64,000 nt of DNA. Source: Methanocaldococcus bathoardescens. GTDB taxonomy: Archaea > AGJL01 > Methanococci > Methanococcales > Methanocaldococcaceae. Location of the stretch: the NCBI RefSeq assembly GCF_000739065.1, contig NZ_CP009149.1:1249311-1313310 (forward strand). The letters are read 5' to 3'. Numbering within the stretch: the first letter of the stretch is position 1; each line of letters starts with the position of its first letter. This document shows, piece by piece, positions 28,490 to 36,954 of the stretch. The notes under the pieces were generated by a model. It ran no database searches. It was not told where the DNA came from and saw only the letters and a program-made list of their open reading frames with translations. The position numbers and the translations under genes were made by a program.

Positions 28490-29542
28490 TCATTTACATA
28501 ACATCTCAAGTTTTTCCTGTTTTCTTTTAATGTTAAACCTGATTTTATCTTTAAAATCTATTAAACTTTTTTTCTTAATTCTAATTGTCCATGAATCTTT
28601 ATAGTTTTCACGTTTTTCATGATATATACTGAATTCAATTTTTAATTTATCAAGAAATTTACAACATAAATCTATTAAATCCTTATTAGTATTTGTCATC
28701 CGTATGCTACTGCTCACACTTCCTTCACTATCAAAAACTCCTCTTAAAAATAAACCCATAAGTTTTTCACTGTTAAACATCTTTTCATAATCCTTATATT
28801 TTTCTAACTTACGATACCATTCGCAAAATGGTGCAGAGAATACATAAACCTCGTATGCTTCCTTACGACCAGGTTTTTTGATAATACAACGTTTTATATT
28901 ATCAAAACCAATAATCTTTAAATGTCTCTCAAATTCATCTGCAAAATCTTTATCTGTAACGTATAATTTAATACGATTTTTAGATATGCATCCATCTCCT
29001 TCAATAACACCCAATATATAAGCCAAACTTTCAGAAGGATTTAGATTAACTTTTTTAAATCTCTCTAATGCTCTTTGTTTAGACCTGTATCCTGAATTTA
29101 ATAGTTTAACATCTTTTTTCTTTAACCAATATCTAACGGTTTCATCATTAACATTATATTCTTTTGCTATTCTAACTATTGACCATCCATTTTTATATAG
29201 TTTAACCCATTTTTCAGCTGTTTCATCAGTAACCTTACCCTTTCTCATGTTAATGCCGCTTTTTATCAGCCATTTTCTTACGGTTTCATATCCAATATTA
29301 TACATTGTAGCAATTTGTCTTACGGTTAAACCATCTTTATATAATTTAATCCATTTTATAATCATTTCATTAGTGACTTTGCGACATTGTTTATTTTTTA
29401 TTTCAATGCCATGTTTTTTTAGATACCTTCTTACAGTTTTTCTATCGATATTGAAATAATTGGCTATTTTGTATATTGACCATCCTTTGTTGTATAATTC
29501 AACTATTTTATTTGCTATTTCGTCAGTTACTTTTCTTTTCAT
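28490..29542 (-). CDS. free-standing LAGLIDADG homing endonuclease with three helix-turn-helix repeats
   Basis: A 350-residue protein. Three tandem repeats of about 42 residues (5-46, 56-97, 104-145) each have VT(D/N)E...W/V-K-LY..G....IA..YNI...TVR.WL, a resolvase-like helix-turn-helix. They are followed by a two-motif LAGLIDADG domain: LAYILGVIEGDG (173-184) and LFLRGVFDSEG (264-274), with both acidic catalytic residues (D in EGDG, E in DSEG). It is not inside an intron or intein. It starts at ATG after GAGGAAG and ends 8 bp before tRNA-Arg. Presumably a mobile gene; target unknown. Confidence 0.88.
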   Translation of the reverse strand: MKRKVTDEIANKIVELYNKGWSIYKIANYFNIDRKTVRRYLKKHGIEIKNKQCRKVTNEMIIKWIKLYKDGLTVRQIATMYNIGYETVRKWLIKSGINMRKGKVTDETAEKWVKLYKNGWSIVRIAKEYNVNDETVRYWLKKKDVKLLNSGYRSKQRALERFKKVNLNPSESLAYILGVIEGDGCISKNRIKLYVTDKDFADEFERHLKIIGFDNIKRCIIKKPGRKEAYEVYVFSAPFCEWYRKLEKYKDYEKMFNSEKLMGLFLRGVFDSEGSVSSSIRMTNTNKDLIDLCCKFLDKLKIEFSIYHEKRENYKDSWTIRIKKKSLIDFKDKIRFNIKRKQEKLEMLCK

Positions 29543-29723
29543 ATAATCTTCCTCAAAATATTTTCACATACAAACTTCAATTCTAAGCTACGGGGGCATA
29601 TATGGTTGTTTATAGCAGTCTCTCTAAAATAACAATAAAAATCTAAAATCTAACTAAAACTAATTTAAAATAATTCTTTGCTCATAAAATAAACAAAAAA
29701 TAAAAAATTAGAAATTTAGCAAT

Positions 29724-29927
29724 TTACTGTTTTAAAGCTAATTTTATGTCTTCAACTTTTACTGTTTTTCTCTTTGCGTGCTTAGCTAACTCAACTGCTT
29801 CTTTTGCAATTTCTAATGCGATTTCTTCAACTGCTTCTGCTAAGTATTCTGCAGCTGCTCTGCTAACTCTCTCTGCTCCAGCTTTTTTCAAGATTCTTTC
29901 AAATGGTGCAACTGGAAGCTCAGCCAT
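29724..29927 (-). CDS. archaeal histone
   Basis: A 67-residue histone-fold protein that forms dimers and wraps DNA. The sequence [17 protein letters not shown]...[27 protein letters not shown]...[16 protein letters not shown] shows all three helices and the RKTVK/EDIKLAL C-terminal motif. There are no extensions. It resembles MJ0932. The ribosome-binding site is GAGGTGG. The promoter motif ACCGAAAATTTTAAATACC lies at about 29977-29995 on the minus strand, similar to the stable RNA promoters, which suggests high expression. Confidence 0.97.
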   Translation of the reverse strand: MAELPVAPFERILKKAGAERVSRAAAEYLAEAVEEIALEIAKEAVELAKHAKRKTVKVEDIKLALKQ

Positions 29928-29976
29928 AATACCACCTCAGAAGTTTTACAAGGATTTTTTATTAAAAATAGGGTAT

Positions 29977-29995
29977 TTAAAATTTTCGGTTTAGT
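29977..29995 (-). promoter_or_regulatory. BRE/TATA promoter of the histone gene
   Basis: The minus strand reads ACCGAAAATTTTAAATACC, about 50-70 bp before the histone ATG. It shares the ACCGAAAA BRE with the tRNA promoters. Confidence 0.6.
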
Positions 29996-30079
29996 TTGAT
30001 GCTTATGATAGCTTAGCTGATAGAATAAAACTTTATATGGAAAATAGAAATTTTTATAAAATTAATGAATGCCTCATCT

Positions 30080-31201
30080 TTATGCAAGCTTAACTTTTTC
30101 CTTTATCTTTTTGATATCTTCTGGTTTAGCGATGGTTTTTGGATATTTTGGAAGATATGGACATTTTATTTCTTTTTCAGTAGATATCTCATAAGTTCCA
30201 ATTTCTTTGGCTATCTCTATAATATCATTCTTATCCAAACCAATTAAAGGCCTTAAAATTGGATATTTTATATCCTCACTTATAACTCTCAAGTTCTTTA
30301 ATGTTTGAGATGCTACCTGTCCTAAATTATCTCCAGTAACAATAGCATCACAATCTAAATATTTTGCATACTTCTCAGCCATTTTTAGCATTTTTCTCTT
30401 ACAGAATATGCATGTATAGTTCTCTCTTTTAATGCTCTTGAGTTTTTCTACGATATCTTTCATATCTTTTGAGTAATCATAGACAACAAATTCTAATTCG
30501 GTATCGTAATCGCTTAAAATCTCTACTATTCTTCTTACTTTATTTAATGCCTCTTCACTCATCTTTAAATGTAACAAAACAGCTCTACAGCCCCTTCTAA
30601 TCATCATAAAAGCTGCTACAGGGCTATCTATTCCGTCAGAGAGTAGGCAGAGAACTTTTCCCTGGCTACCAGCTGGCAATCCACCAATGCCTTCATATTT
30701 TTCTGTGAAGATATAAGCCCTATCGTTTAAAATTTCTATCCCCAAAACTATATCTGGGTTTTCTAAATCAACCTCTAATCCAAGTTTTTCAACTATAGCT
30801 TCTCCAACTTTTTTATTTACTTCAACTGATGTAAATGGGAATTTTTTATAACTTCTTTTTGTTTTAACTGCAAAAGTTACTTTTTCTTTATTTAGTGTTT
30901 TTAATTTTTTCTTCATAACTTGGATTGCAAAACTTACAATTTCGTTGATATCTAATGGGCACTCATAAACTGGGCTATATGAAACAATACCAGCAACTTT
31001 TTTTAATAATTTTATAGCTAAATCTTCTTTATCTTTTGTATTCACTTTAACCAACAATCTTCTATGTAAAATCTTAACATCACAGTCAATCTCGTATTTT
31101 CTAAACAATTTTATAATATTTTTTCTTAAGATTTCCTCTAAATTTCTTCTAATTGGGTCTGATTTTAAACCAATTTCTCCGTATCTAACTAATATTTCCA
31201 T
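30080..31201 (-). CDS. thiI: tRNA 4-thiouridine synthase ThiI
   Basis: The start is ATG 31201 after GGTGAT (the frame opens at 31213), giving 373 residues. The layout is an N-terminal ferredoxin-like segment, THUMP domain (about 60-170) and PP-loop ATP pyrophosphatase domain with SDGIDSP (188-194). It activates U8 of tRNA for thiolation. The C-terminal rhodanese domain of bacterial ThiI is absent, as in other methanogens, so sulfur must come by a different route. Cysteines in CIFCKRK and KCPYLP are candidates. It resembles MJ0931. It is cotranscribed with cbiC, 11 bp downstream of its stop. Confidence 0.93.
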   Translation of the reverse strand: MEILVRYGEIGLKSDPIRRNLEEILRKNIIKLFRKYEIDCDVKILHRRLLVKVNTKDKEDLAIKLLKKVAGIVSYSPVYECPLDINEIVSFAIQVMKKKLKTLNKEKVTFAVKTKRSYKKFPFTSVEVNKKVGEAIVEKLGLEVDLENPDIVLGIEILNDRAYIFTEKYEGIGGLPAGSQGKVLCLLSDGIDSPVAAFMMIRRGCRAVLLHLKMSEEALNKVRRIVEILSDYDTELEFVVYDYSKDMKDIVEKLKSIKRENYTCIFCKRKMLKMAEKYAKYLDCDAIVTGDNLGQVASQTLKNLRVISEDIKYPILRPLIGLDKNDIIEIAKEIGTYEISTEKEIKCPYLPKYPKTIAKPEDIKKIKEKVKLA

Positions 31202-31212
31202 GTTAATCACCA

Positions 31213-31854
31213 TTAAGCTTTTTCATCTTTTGAATATGCAATAATTCCATTAATTATAGCAACAGCTATTGGTGTTCCCCCTTTAGGCCCTATAGTTGAT
31301 ATATTTGGAATATTTAACTCTCTAAGTGCTTCTTTTGACTCTGATGCCTGAACAAACCCCACCGGAACACCAACAACTAATTTTGGTTTTATATTTTCTT
31401 CTTTAACTAATCTTATAACCTCAAACAATGCGGTTGGGGAGTTTCCAATAACTACAATTCCATCATCTATCAAATCCTTAGCCAATCTCATTGAAGCAAC
31501 AGCCCTTGTTATTCCTTCTTTTTTAGCAATTTCATAAACATCTGGATGATTTATAAAACAATAAACCTCATCATATCTAATTCCTGCTTTAATCATATTT
31601 ACATCAACAATTATTGGCTTTTTATCTTTTATAGCTTTAATTCCTTCTTCTATTGGGTTATTTTTAAACATCAAAAGTTTGGCATATTCAGGGTCTGCTG
31701 TAGCATGAACTACTCTTTCAATAATCCCCATCTCTTTTTCATTGAATTCATTTATTTTGTCTCCTAAAACTTCTTTTATTTTATTTCTAACAATTTCTCT
31801 TGATTTATTTGCTATATTTAGGCCATCTTTTGATATTGCTCCCATAAAATCCAT
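31213..31854 (-). CDS. cbiC: cobalt-precorrin-8 methylmutase
   Basis: The start is ATG 31854 (MDFMGAISKDG) after GGTGAT, giving 213 residues. CbiC moves the C11 methyl group to C12 in anaerobic cobalamin synthesis, needed for methyltransferases of methanogenesis. The catalytic-histidine region is ERVVHATADPEYAKLL (about 46-61). The ring-binding motif is VVGVPVGFVQASESKEAL, and GTPIAVAIINGIIAY ends the protein. It resembles MJ0930. It is followed immediately by thiI. Confidence 0.95.
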   Translation of the reverse strand: MDFMGAISKDGLNIANKSREIVRNKIKEVLGDKINEFNEKEMGIIERVVHATADPEYAKLLMFKNNPIEEGIKAIKDKKPIIVDVNMIKAGIRYDEVYCFINHPDVYEIAKKEGITRAVASMRLAKDLIDDGIVVIGNSPTALFEVIRLVKEENIKPKLVVGVPVGFVQASESKEALRELNIPNISTIGPKGGTPIAVAIINGIIAYSKDEKA

Positions 31855-31919
31855 AAAAATCACCAAATTAAAATAGAAAAGTTAAAAATAGAAAAAATAA
31901 AAATAATTTTGGTAATTTT

Positions 31920-33272
31920 TTAGTAATTCTTATTCCTCAAAGTTTTTATAACTTCATCAACTATTTGTGGTGCTAAACCAATATATGTCTTTGGATTCAT
32001 CAATTCTTCTAACTCTTCTTTTGTTAAATACTTTATAACTTCCTCATTTTCTAATAAAACATCTTTTAAATGTCTCTTTTCTTCATAGGCTTTCATTGCA
32101 CACTGCCTAACAACTTCATGGGCTGTTTGCCTGCCCATACCTCTTTTAGCTAATTCAATCATTATTCTCTCAGCCATTATAAGTCCTTTTGTTAATTCTA
32201 AGTTTCTCTCAACATTTTCAATATTAACTCTTAATTTTTTAACCCCTTTAATTGCTAAGGTTAAGATATGGTCTGTTAAAACGCAAACCTCCGCAAATAT
32301 ACATCTTTCAGCAGATGAGTTTGTTAAATCTCTCTCTTCCCATAATGGGATGTTGTCCATCTCAGCTATGCATAGAGACTTTATAACTCTTGAAAGCCCA
32401 CAAATTTGCTCAAAAGTTATTGGATTTCTCTTGTGAGGCATTGTTGATGAACCTGTCTGCTTAGTTGGGTCAAACTCTTCTTCTAACTCTCCAATTTCAG
32501 TTCTCTGCATACTTCTAACAGTAACACCAATTTTATTTAATGTTTGAGCAATTAAAGCCATTAAAGCAATGAATTCAGCATGTCTATCTCTCTGAATAAC
32601 TTGATTTGAAATTAAAACTGGCTCTAATCCTAAAATCTCAGCAACTCTTTTATGCACCTCCAATCCTTTCTCTCCCATAGCAGCCATTGTTCCAACAGCT
32701 CCAGTAATCATAGAGACGCAGATTCTTTTCTTAGCTTCTTTTAATCTCTCTAAGTGTCTATCAATTTCAGCTGCCCATAGAGCAAATCTCATCCCATAGG
32801 TTGTTGGAATTGCATGCTGTCCATGAGTTCTACCAACACAAACAGTGTATTTGTGCTCTTCTGCTTTATCTAATAAAATATCTCTTAACTGCTTTAATTT
32901 TTCTTCTATAATTTCAATTGATTCTTTTAACAGTAGAGAGTTGGCAGTATCAACAATATCGTTTGATGTAGCTCCAAAGTGTATGTATTCTCCAGCATTT
33001 CCTTCACAAACTTCAGCTAAAGCTCTAATCATTGCAACAACATCATGTCTTGTTTGTTTTTCAATTTCTTTAACTCTCTCTAATTTTACATATTTTGTTG
33101 ATGCTTTTCTGTTAATTTCTTCAGCGGCTTCTTTTGGGATTAAGCCGAGTTCTGCTTGAGCTTTAGCTAATGCCGCTTCAACTTTCAACATTTTTTCTAA
33201 TTTATTTTCCTCTTCCCAAACTCTTCTCATCTCAGGAGTTCCATATCTATAATCAATTGGATGCACAGCCAT
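31920..33272 (-). CDS. purB: adenylosuccinate lyase
   Basis: A 450-residue fumarase/aspartase-superfamily lyase acting twice in purine synthesis (SAICAR to AICAR, adenylosuccinate to AMP). It starts with the typical MAVHPIDYRYGTPEMRRVW. Catalytic histidine regions are TRHDVVAMI and GRTHGQHAIPTTYG. The signature loop is GSSTMPHKRNP (about 280-290). It resembles MJ0929. Start ATG after GGTGAA. It is the last gene of the first syntenic block. Confidence 0.97.
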   Translation of the reverse strand: MAVHPIDYRYGTPEMRRVWEEENKLEKMLKVEAALAKAQAELGLIPKEAAEEINRKASTKYVKLERVKEIEKQTRHDVVAMIRALAEVCEGNAGEYIHFGATSNDIVDTANSLLLKESIEIIEEKLKQLRDILLDKAEEHKYTVCVGRTHGQHAIPTTYGMRFALWAAEIDRHLERLKEAKKRICVSMITGAVGTMAAMGEKGLEVHKRVAEILGLEPVLISNQVIQRDRHAEFIALMALIAQTLNKIGVTVRSMQRTEIGELEEEFDPTKQTGSSTMPHKRNPITFEQICGLSRVIKSLCIAEMDNIPLWEERDLTNSSAERCIFAEVCVLTDHILTLAIKGVKKLRVNIENVERNLELTKGLIMAERIMIELAKRGMGRQTAHEVVRQCAMKAYEEKRHLKDVLLENEEVIKYLTKEELEELMNPKTYIGLAPQIVDEVIKTLRNKNY

Positions 33273-33417
33273 TTTTTCACCACAAGGGTTTTATTATTTG
33301 ATTAAGTTTCAGTTTTACTTTTATGATTTTTATAGTTTGGCGGTAAAAATATGGTATTGTTCACAATGAAATTTAAGATTAGAGTATTTATTTATATTAA
33401 AATTAAAAAGCATATTT

Positions 33418-33440
33418 GAAGCTTTATAATATAAAGCTTC
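33418..33440. repeat. perfect 11-bp inverted repeat (1-nt centre)
   Basis: GAAGCTTTATA-A-TATAAAGCTTC, extended by one more T/A pair. It lies 54 bp beyond the stop codon of the shortened cas6 and 146 bp upstream of the purB start. There is no poly-T run. It could be an operator or a terminator hairpin; nothing decides between these. Confidence 0.6.
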
Positions 33441-33493
33441 AGAACTTCCTTATTCATTCCAAAATATTTTGCAAAATATAATTTGCTAAGTGC

Positions 33494-33919
33494 TTACTTA
33501 ATATTCATAACCATTCCAAAACCCATACTATTCTTTTCCCCAAACCCACACTCATAACCAAATTTTATTAGCTCATAATCCCCCCAAACCTTAAACACCA
33601 TTTCAGAACACCTACAATAAATATCCTTTATTCTCATCCTCTTAGGCTTATATTTTAAAATTTCAAATTCAAAGTTCATATCACATTTTTCATTATAAAA
33701 TGCCTCATATTTCTTTTTTAGGTTATTTTTTAAGTTTTCATAAAATTTTGAATTGTTTGGAAGTAAATCATAAGTTTTTAATCCATCTTCTGTCTCAATC
33801 ATTGTCTTTAAGTAATTTGCAGAATGAATTTTATTATATATGGCTGATGCTAAATAGTACTGGTGGTTGTAAGGAATTGCTGTAAAATAATCAGCTCTAA
33901 TTCTAACTAGGAATACCAT
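33494..33919 (-). pseudogene. cas6: internally deleted cas6 (CRISPR RNA endonuclease remnant)
   Basis: From ATG 33919 the frame encodes 141 residues. It starts MVFLVRIRADYFTAIPYNHQYYLASAIYNKI, the typical Cas6 N-terminus. It then jumps to TEDGLKTYDLLPNNSKFYENLKNNLKKKYEAFY and ends with the Cas6 glycine-rich GFGEKNSMGFGMVMN. Cas6 proteins are normally about 230-250 residues, so roughly 90-100 residues are missing after residue 35. The missing part includes the segment that usually holds the catalytic histidine (HDEG region). The reading frame extends upstream to 34105 without Cas6 similarity. No other cas gene and no CRISPR array is visible in the window. Probably non-functional. Confidence 0.78.
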
Positions 33920-34090
33920 AACCACACTGTCAGTAAATAAATCTCCATACTCTCCCTCATAAATATTTACAGAAATACCTTTGTTATCCCTCACATACTT
34001 GTTATTTTTTTGTGTTGTGATTAATAGATTCAATTTATATAGATTCAATTTATGGAGTAATTCTTCGAAAATTGTACTAATTTTCGATTT

Positions 34091-34372
34091 TTGAACCAAA
34101 AACAATTTATTAACAGATTAATACAAATAATAGCACTTTCAAAAGTTCCAGGAAAAGTTGTTAAAGTTGCACTTGAAAATGAAGATGGCTATGTTGTGTA
34201 TGGCGTAGAAATCTCAACATCTAACGGAATAAAAGATGTTAAAGTAGATGCTGAAAATGGGAAAATATTTAAGATTGACGGAGATTATAACGAAAAAGAC
34301 AACAATGATAAGGAAGTAGATGATGATAAAGCAGATAACGATAAAGAAACAAATGATGATAATATACAATAA
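34091..34372 (+). pseudogene. N-terminally truncated PepSY-domain protein with acidic tail
   Basis: From a TTG at 34091 the frame gives 93 residues. The segment LSKVPGKVVKVALENEDGYVVYGVEI...GIKDVKVDAENGKIFKID is a PepSY domain, normally secreted or membrane-linked. It is followed by a tail of Asp/Glu/Lys/Asn (NEKDNNDKEVDDDKADNDKE). There is no ATG and no signal peptide. The region is bracketed by near-identical copies of TTCGATTTTTGNACCAAAA at about 34083-34101 and 34419-34437. I read it as a fragment of a longer gene, possibly left by a rearrangement. Confidence 0.6.
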
Positions 34373-34509
34373 TTAGCAAATAGAAAATTTAAAATTCACT
34401 TTTTTATTAATGGATTATTCGATTTTTGTACCAAAAGACTTATTTGAACCAAGTTATATCAACAATTTTTGATTTTTATTTTTTTAATTAGTTAGATGAG
34501 GTGTTTATA

Positions 34510-34779
34510 ATGGTTGCAGATGTTGATGAGATAATAAGATTTTTATCAAGCATTCTTGCACTTTTAATATTTACTATATCTATAATTGCGTATCATAGAG
34601 AACGTAGGAAAAAGCTTTTTTTAGTATCGTTAGCATTCTTTTTTTATGCATTGAAAGGATTTTTAAAGATTTCAGATATTTTTATTCCACAAAAAGGAGA
34701 TTTTATTGAAATTTTTGCTAATTTACTTGATTTTATAATATTAGCATTATTTTTTATGGCGATAATTATGGATAAGTAG
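34510..34779 (+). CDS. small three-helix membrane protein
   Basis: The start is ATG 34510 after GAGGTG (the frame opens at 34501), giving 89 residues. Three hydrophobic segments are seen: SSILALLIFTISIIAY, LFLVSLAFFFYALKGFL and FANLLDFIILALFFMAIIM. A basic loop, HRERRKKL, lies between the first two. It lies 7 bp upstream of a winged-helix regulator gene, an arrangement common in archaea for membrane protein/regulator pairs. No family recognised. Confidence 0.65.
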   Translation: MVADVDEIIRFLSSILALLIFTISIIAYHRERRKKLFLVSLAFFFYALKGFLKISDIFIPQKGDFIEIFANLLDFIILALFFMAIIMDK

Positions 34780-34786
34780 GGAAAGT

Positions 34787-35311
34787 ATGGAGTTAGAGCT
34801 TGAGTTGAGAAGAAAGATTTATAACTCAATAAAAAAACATCCAGGAATTCACTTTAGAGAATTGGAAAGAAGAGTAAACATTGCTACTGGTAATTTACAA
34901 TATCATCTTCAATATTTAGAAAAGAAAAACTTGATAAAATCTGAAAATGATGGTGGTTATGTAAGATATTTCCCAAAAGATTGTCAATTAGATGAAAATG
35001 GAAAAAAGATAATGTCATTCTTGAGAAGAAAGACATCAAGGCATATTATTTTATACCTATTAAGCAAAGAATCTGCTAATAACAAAGATATTGCAAAAGA
35101 CTTAAACCTATCACCATCAACAGTATCTTAGCACTTAAATAATTTAATTAATGCAGGGATTGTTGAGAAAGAAAAAATAGGAAGAGAAAGTTTATTTAAA
35201 ATTAAAAACCCTGAAAAGATTGTTGATATTTTAATAACATATAAAGAAAGCTTCCTTGATAAGATTATTGATAGGTTTATAGATACATGGGAACCGATAG
35301 TATTAAAATAA
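34787..35311 (+). pseudogene. double winged-helix transcriptional regulator interrupted by an in-frame amber codon
   Basis: The frame opens at ATG 34787 and runs MELELELRRKIYNSIKKHPGIHFRELERR..., a first winged helix (about 5-65). A second follows from about 83 (HIILYLLSKESANNKDIAKDLNLSPSTVS). Codon 115 (35129-35131) is TAG. In the same frame it continues HLNNLINAGIVEKEKIGRESLFKIKNPEKIV to TAA at 35309-35311. Homologues usually have SPSTVSWHL here, so TGG to TAG is the simplest explanation. Without readthrough the product stops inside the recognition helix region of the second domain. Confidence 0.8.
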
Positions 35312-35343
35312 TATATTTACCAATATAAAATTGGGTGATTACC

Positions 35344-36369
35344 GTGGATTTATATGCAATAGCTGAACAGATTGTAATAAATTATGGTTATCTTGGAGTA
35401 TTTATAATATCATTTACAGAAGCGTTTATACAACCCATTCCTCCAGATGTTTTTATAATAGGAGCATCTTTTTTTGGTTTAAACCCAATAATTTCTGCAA
35501 TAGTTGCTACAATAGGCTCAACCTTGGGAGGTTTATTTGGATATTTTTTAGGAGATAAGTTAGGACATTCAGTTTTTGTAAAACTTTTTGGAGGGAAGAA
35601 TTTACATAAGGGGGAAGAGTTTTTTAACAAGTATGGTGTTTTTGGAGTAATTATAGCAGGTATTTCTCCATTACCATATAAAGTTATTGCATGGCTTTCA
35701 GGAATTTTTGAAATGCATAAATTATTATTTACAATTGGGACAATAATTGGAAGGTTGCCGAGATTTTTGGCTGTAGCCTATTTTGGAGATATTTTAGGAA
35801 ATGTAAATAAATTGAATGAGTTTAATATTTGGCTCTTTTGTCTAATAAACTCTCACTACAATTCTATACTTGATATAATTATGCCAATAATCTCTAAAAC
35901 CGTATATCCTTTAATTGCTATCACAATTCTAATAATCTTAATAAAAAATAGAAAATTTGGAATAAAGCTAATTTCTATTTTGTTTTTAGCTGTTATAATT
36001 TTATTTTCATTAAAATATTTGATAAATGAGCCAAGACCTTATTTGGTTTTGGAAAATGTCCATTTGTTATGCTATGAAGGAAATGAGCCAAGTTTTCCAA
36101 GTGGTCATACAACCTTAGCATTTACGTTAGCAACATCCCTCTTATATTATTCAAGAAAAATAGGATTGTTATTTTTAATTTGGGCAATTTTTGTAGCTTA
36201 TAGCAGAGTTTATGTTGGAGTTCATTATCCTTTTGATGTTCTTGCTGGAATCATTATTGGAATAGTTTGCGGATACTTAATAAAAATTGATATATTGAAA
36301 TTAATAAATAAATATAGAAAATACATTAAAAGTTATATCATTAAAAGAAAAATAAAAAAAGAGAAATAA
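35344..36369 (+). CDS. DedA (SNARE-associated) and PAP2 phosphatase fusion membrane protein
   Basis: The start is inferred at GTG 35344 after GGGTGA (the frame opens at 35335), giving 341 residues. Residues 1-165 are a DedA/VTT domain with [18 protein letters not shown], the glycine-rich [17 protein letters not shown], and [16 protein letters not shown]. Residues 175-325 are a PAP2 lipid phosphatase with all three motifs: [15 protein letters not shown] and [12 protein letters not shown]. It presumably acts on polyprenyl or phospholipid phosphates at the membrane. It resembles MJ0374. Convergent with L11. Confidence 0.88.
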   Translation: MDLYAIAEQIVINYGYLGVFIISFTEAFIQPIPPDVFIIGASFFGLNPIISAIVATIGSTLGGLFGYFLGDKLGHSVFVKLFGGKNLHKGEEFFNKYGVFGVIIAGISPLPYKVIAWLSGIFEMHKLLFTIGTIIGRLPRFLAVAYFGDILGNVNKLNEFNIWLFCLINSHYNSILDIIMPIISKTVYPLIAITILIILIKNRKFGIKLISILFLAVIILFSLKYLINEPRPYLVLENVHLLCYEGNEPSFPSGHTTLAFTLATSLLYYSRKIGLLFLIWAIFVAYSRVYVGVHYPFDVLAGIIIGIVCGYLIKIDILKLINKYRKYIKSYIIKRKIKKEK

Positions 36370-36370
36370 T

Positions 36371-36856
36371 TTATTCTTCTTTAAAGTATTCGTCATAAAC
36401 TCCAGCATCAACTTCTTTTTGAACTTCTTTAGGATCTTTTCCTTCAACTGTTACTCCCATTGAACCACAGGTTCCTAAAACTTCTTTTACAGCATTTTTT
36501 AATGTATAGGAGAGCATTGAATCCATTTTCATTTTAGCTATTTTAACAACTTGCTCCATTGTCAAGTTTCCAACAACTTCATGTCTTGGTTCGTGAGCGG
36601 CTGTTTCAATTCCCAACTCTTTTTTAATTAAAGCAGTTGTTGGTGGAATACCAACTTCAATTTCAAACTTTCTTGTTTCAGTATCAACTATAACTTTAAC
36701 TGGGACTTGCATTCCTTCATAGTCCTTTGTTTTTTCGTTAATTTCCTTAACAACCTGCATGACGTTAACTCCTAAAGGCCCAATTGCAGGTCCTAATGGT
36801 GGCCCTGCTGTTGCTCTACCTCCAGTAACTAATACCTCAACAACTTCCTTAGCCAT
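36371..36856 (-). CDS. rpl11: ribosomal protein L11
   Basis: A 161-residue L11 that binds the GTPase-associated region of 23S rRNA. GAGGTGA sits just before ATG 36856 ([20 protein letters not shown]), so the frame's earlier GTG at 36865 is the ribosome-binding site. The hallmark [21 protein letters not shown] (about 11-31) and the C-terminal RNA-binding domain ([32 protein letters not shown]) are intact. It resembles MJ0373. Promoter CTTTATATAC lies at about 36927-36937. It is downstream of nusG with its own promoter. Confidence 0.97.
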   Translation of the reverse strand: MAKEVVEVLVTGGRATAGPPLGPAIGPLGVNVMQVVKEINEKTKDYEGMQVPVKVIVDTETRKFEIEVGIPPTTALIKKELGIETAAHEPRHEVVGNLTMEQVVKIAKMKMDSMLSYTLKNAVKEVLGTCGSMGVTVEGKDPKEVQKEVDAGVYDEYFKEE

Positions 36857-36954
36857 AATATTCACCTCAATATATGGAAGTGTTTCATTAAGAGAATTAA
36901 TGTGTAGATAAAATTAATGCATTAAGTATATAAAGTTATGCCTTCATATAAAAT

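Noticed and set aside
29990-30045. Possible C/D box RNA (TTTGATGC ... AGCTGATAG)
   Set aside because: A CTGA box is present, but the C box is TGATGC rather than TGATGA and the spacing is poor; no GC-rich island.
33920-34105. N-terminal extension of the cas6 frame (MFLVQKSKIS...)
   Set aside because: It has no Cas6 similarity and overlaps the PepSY fragment; the natural Cas6 start MVFLVRI is at 33919.
35129-35131. TAG read as pyrrolysine
   Set aside because: Pyrrolysine decoding is known from Methanosarcina-type methanogens and a few others, not Methanocaldococcus, and homologues have Trp here, so a nonsense change is simpler.
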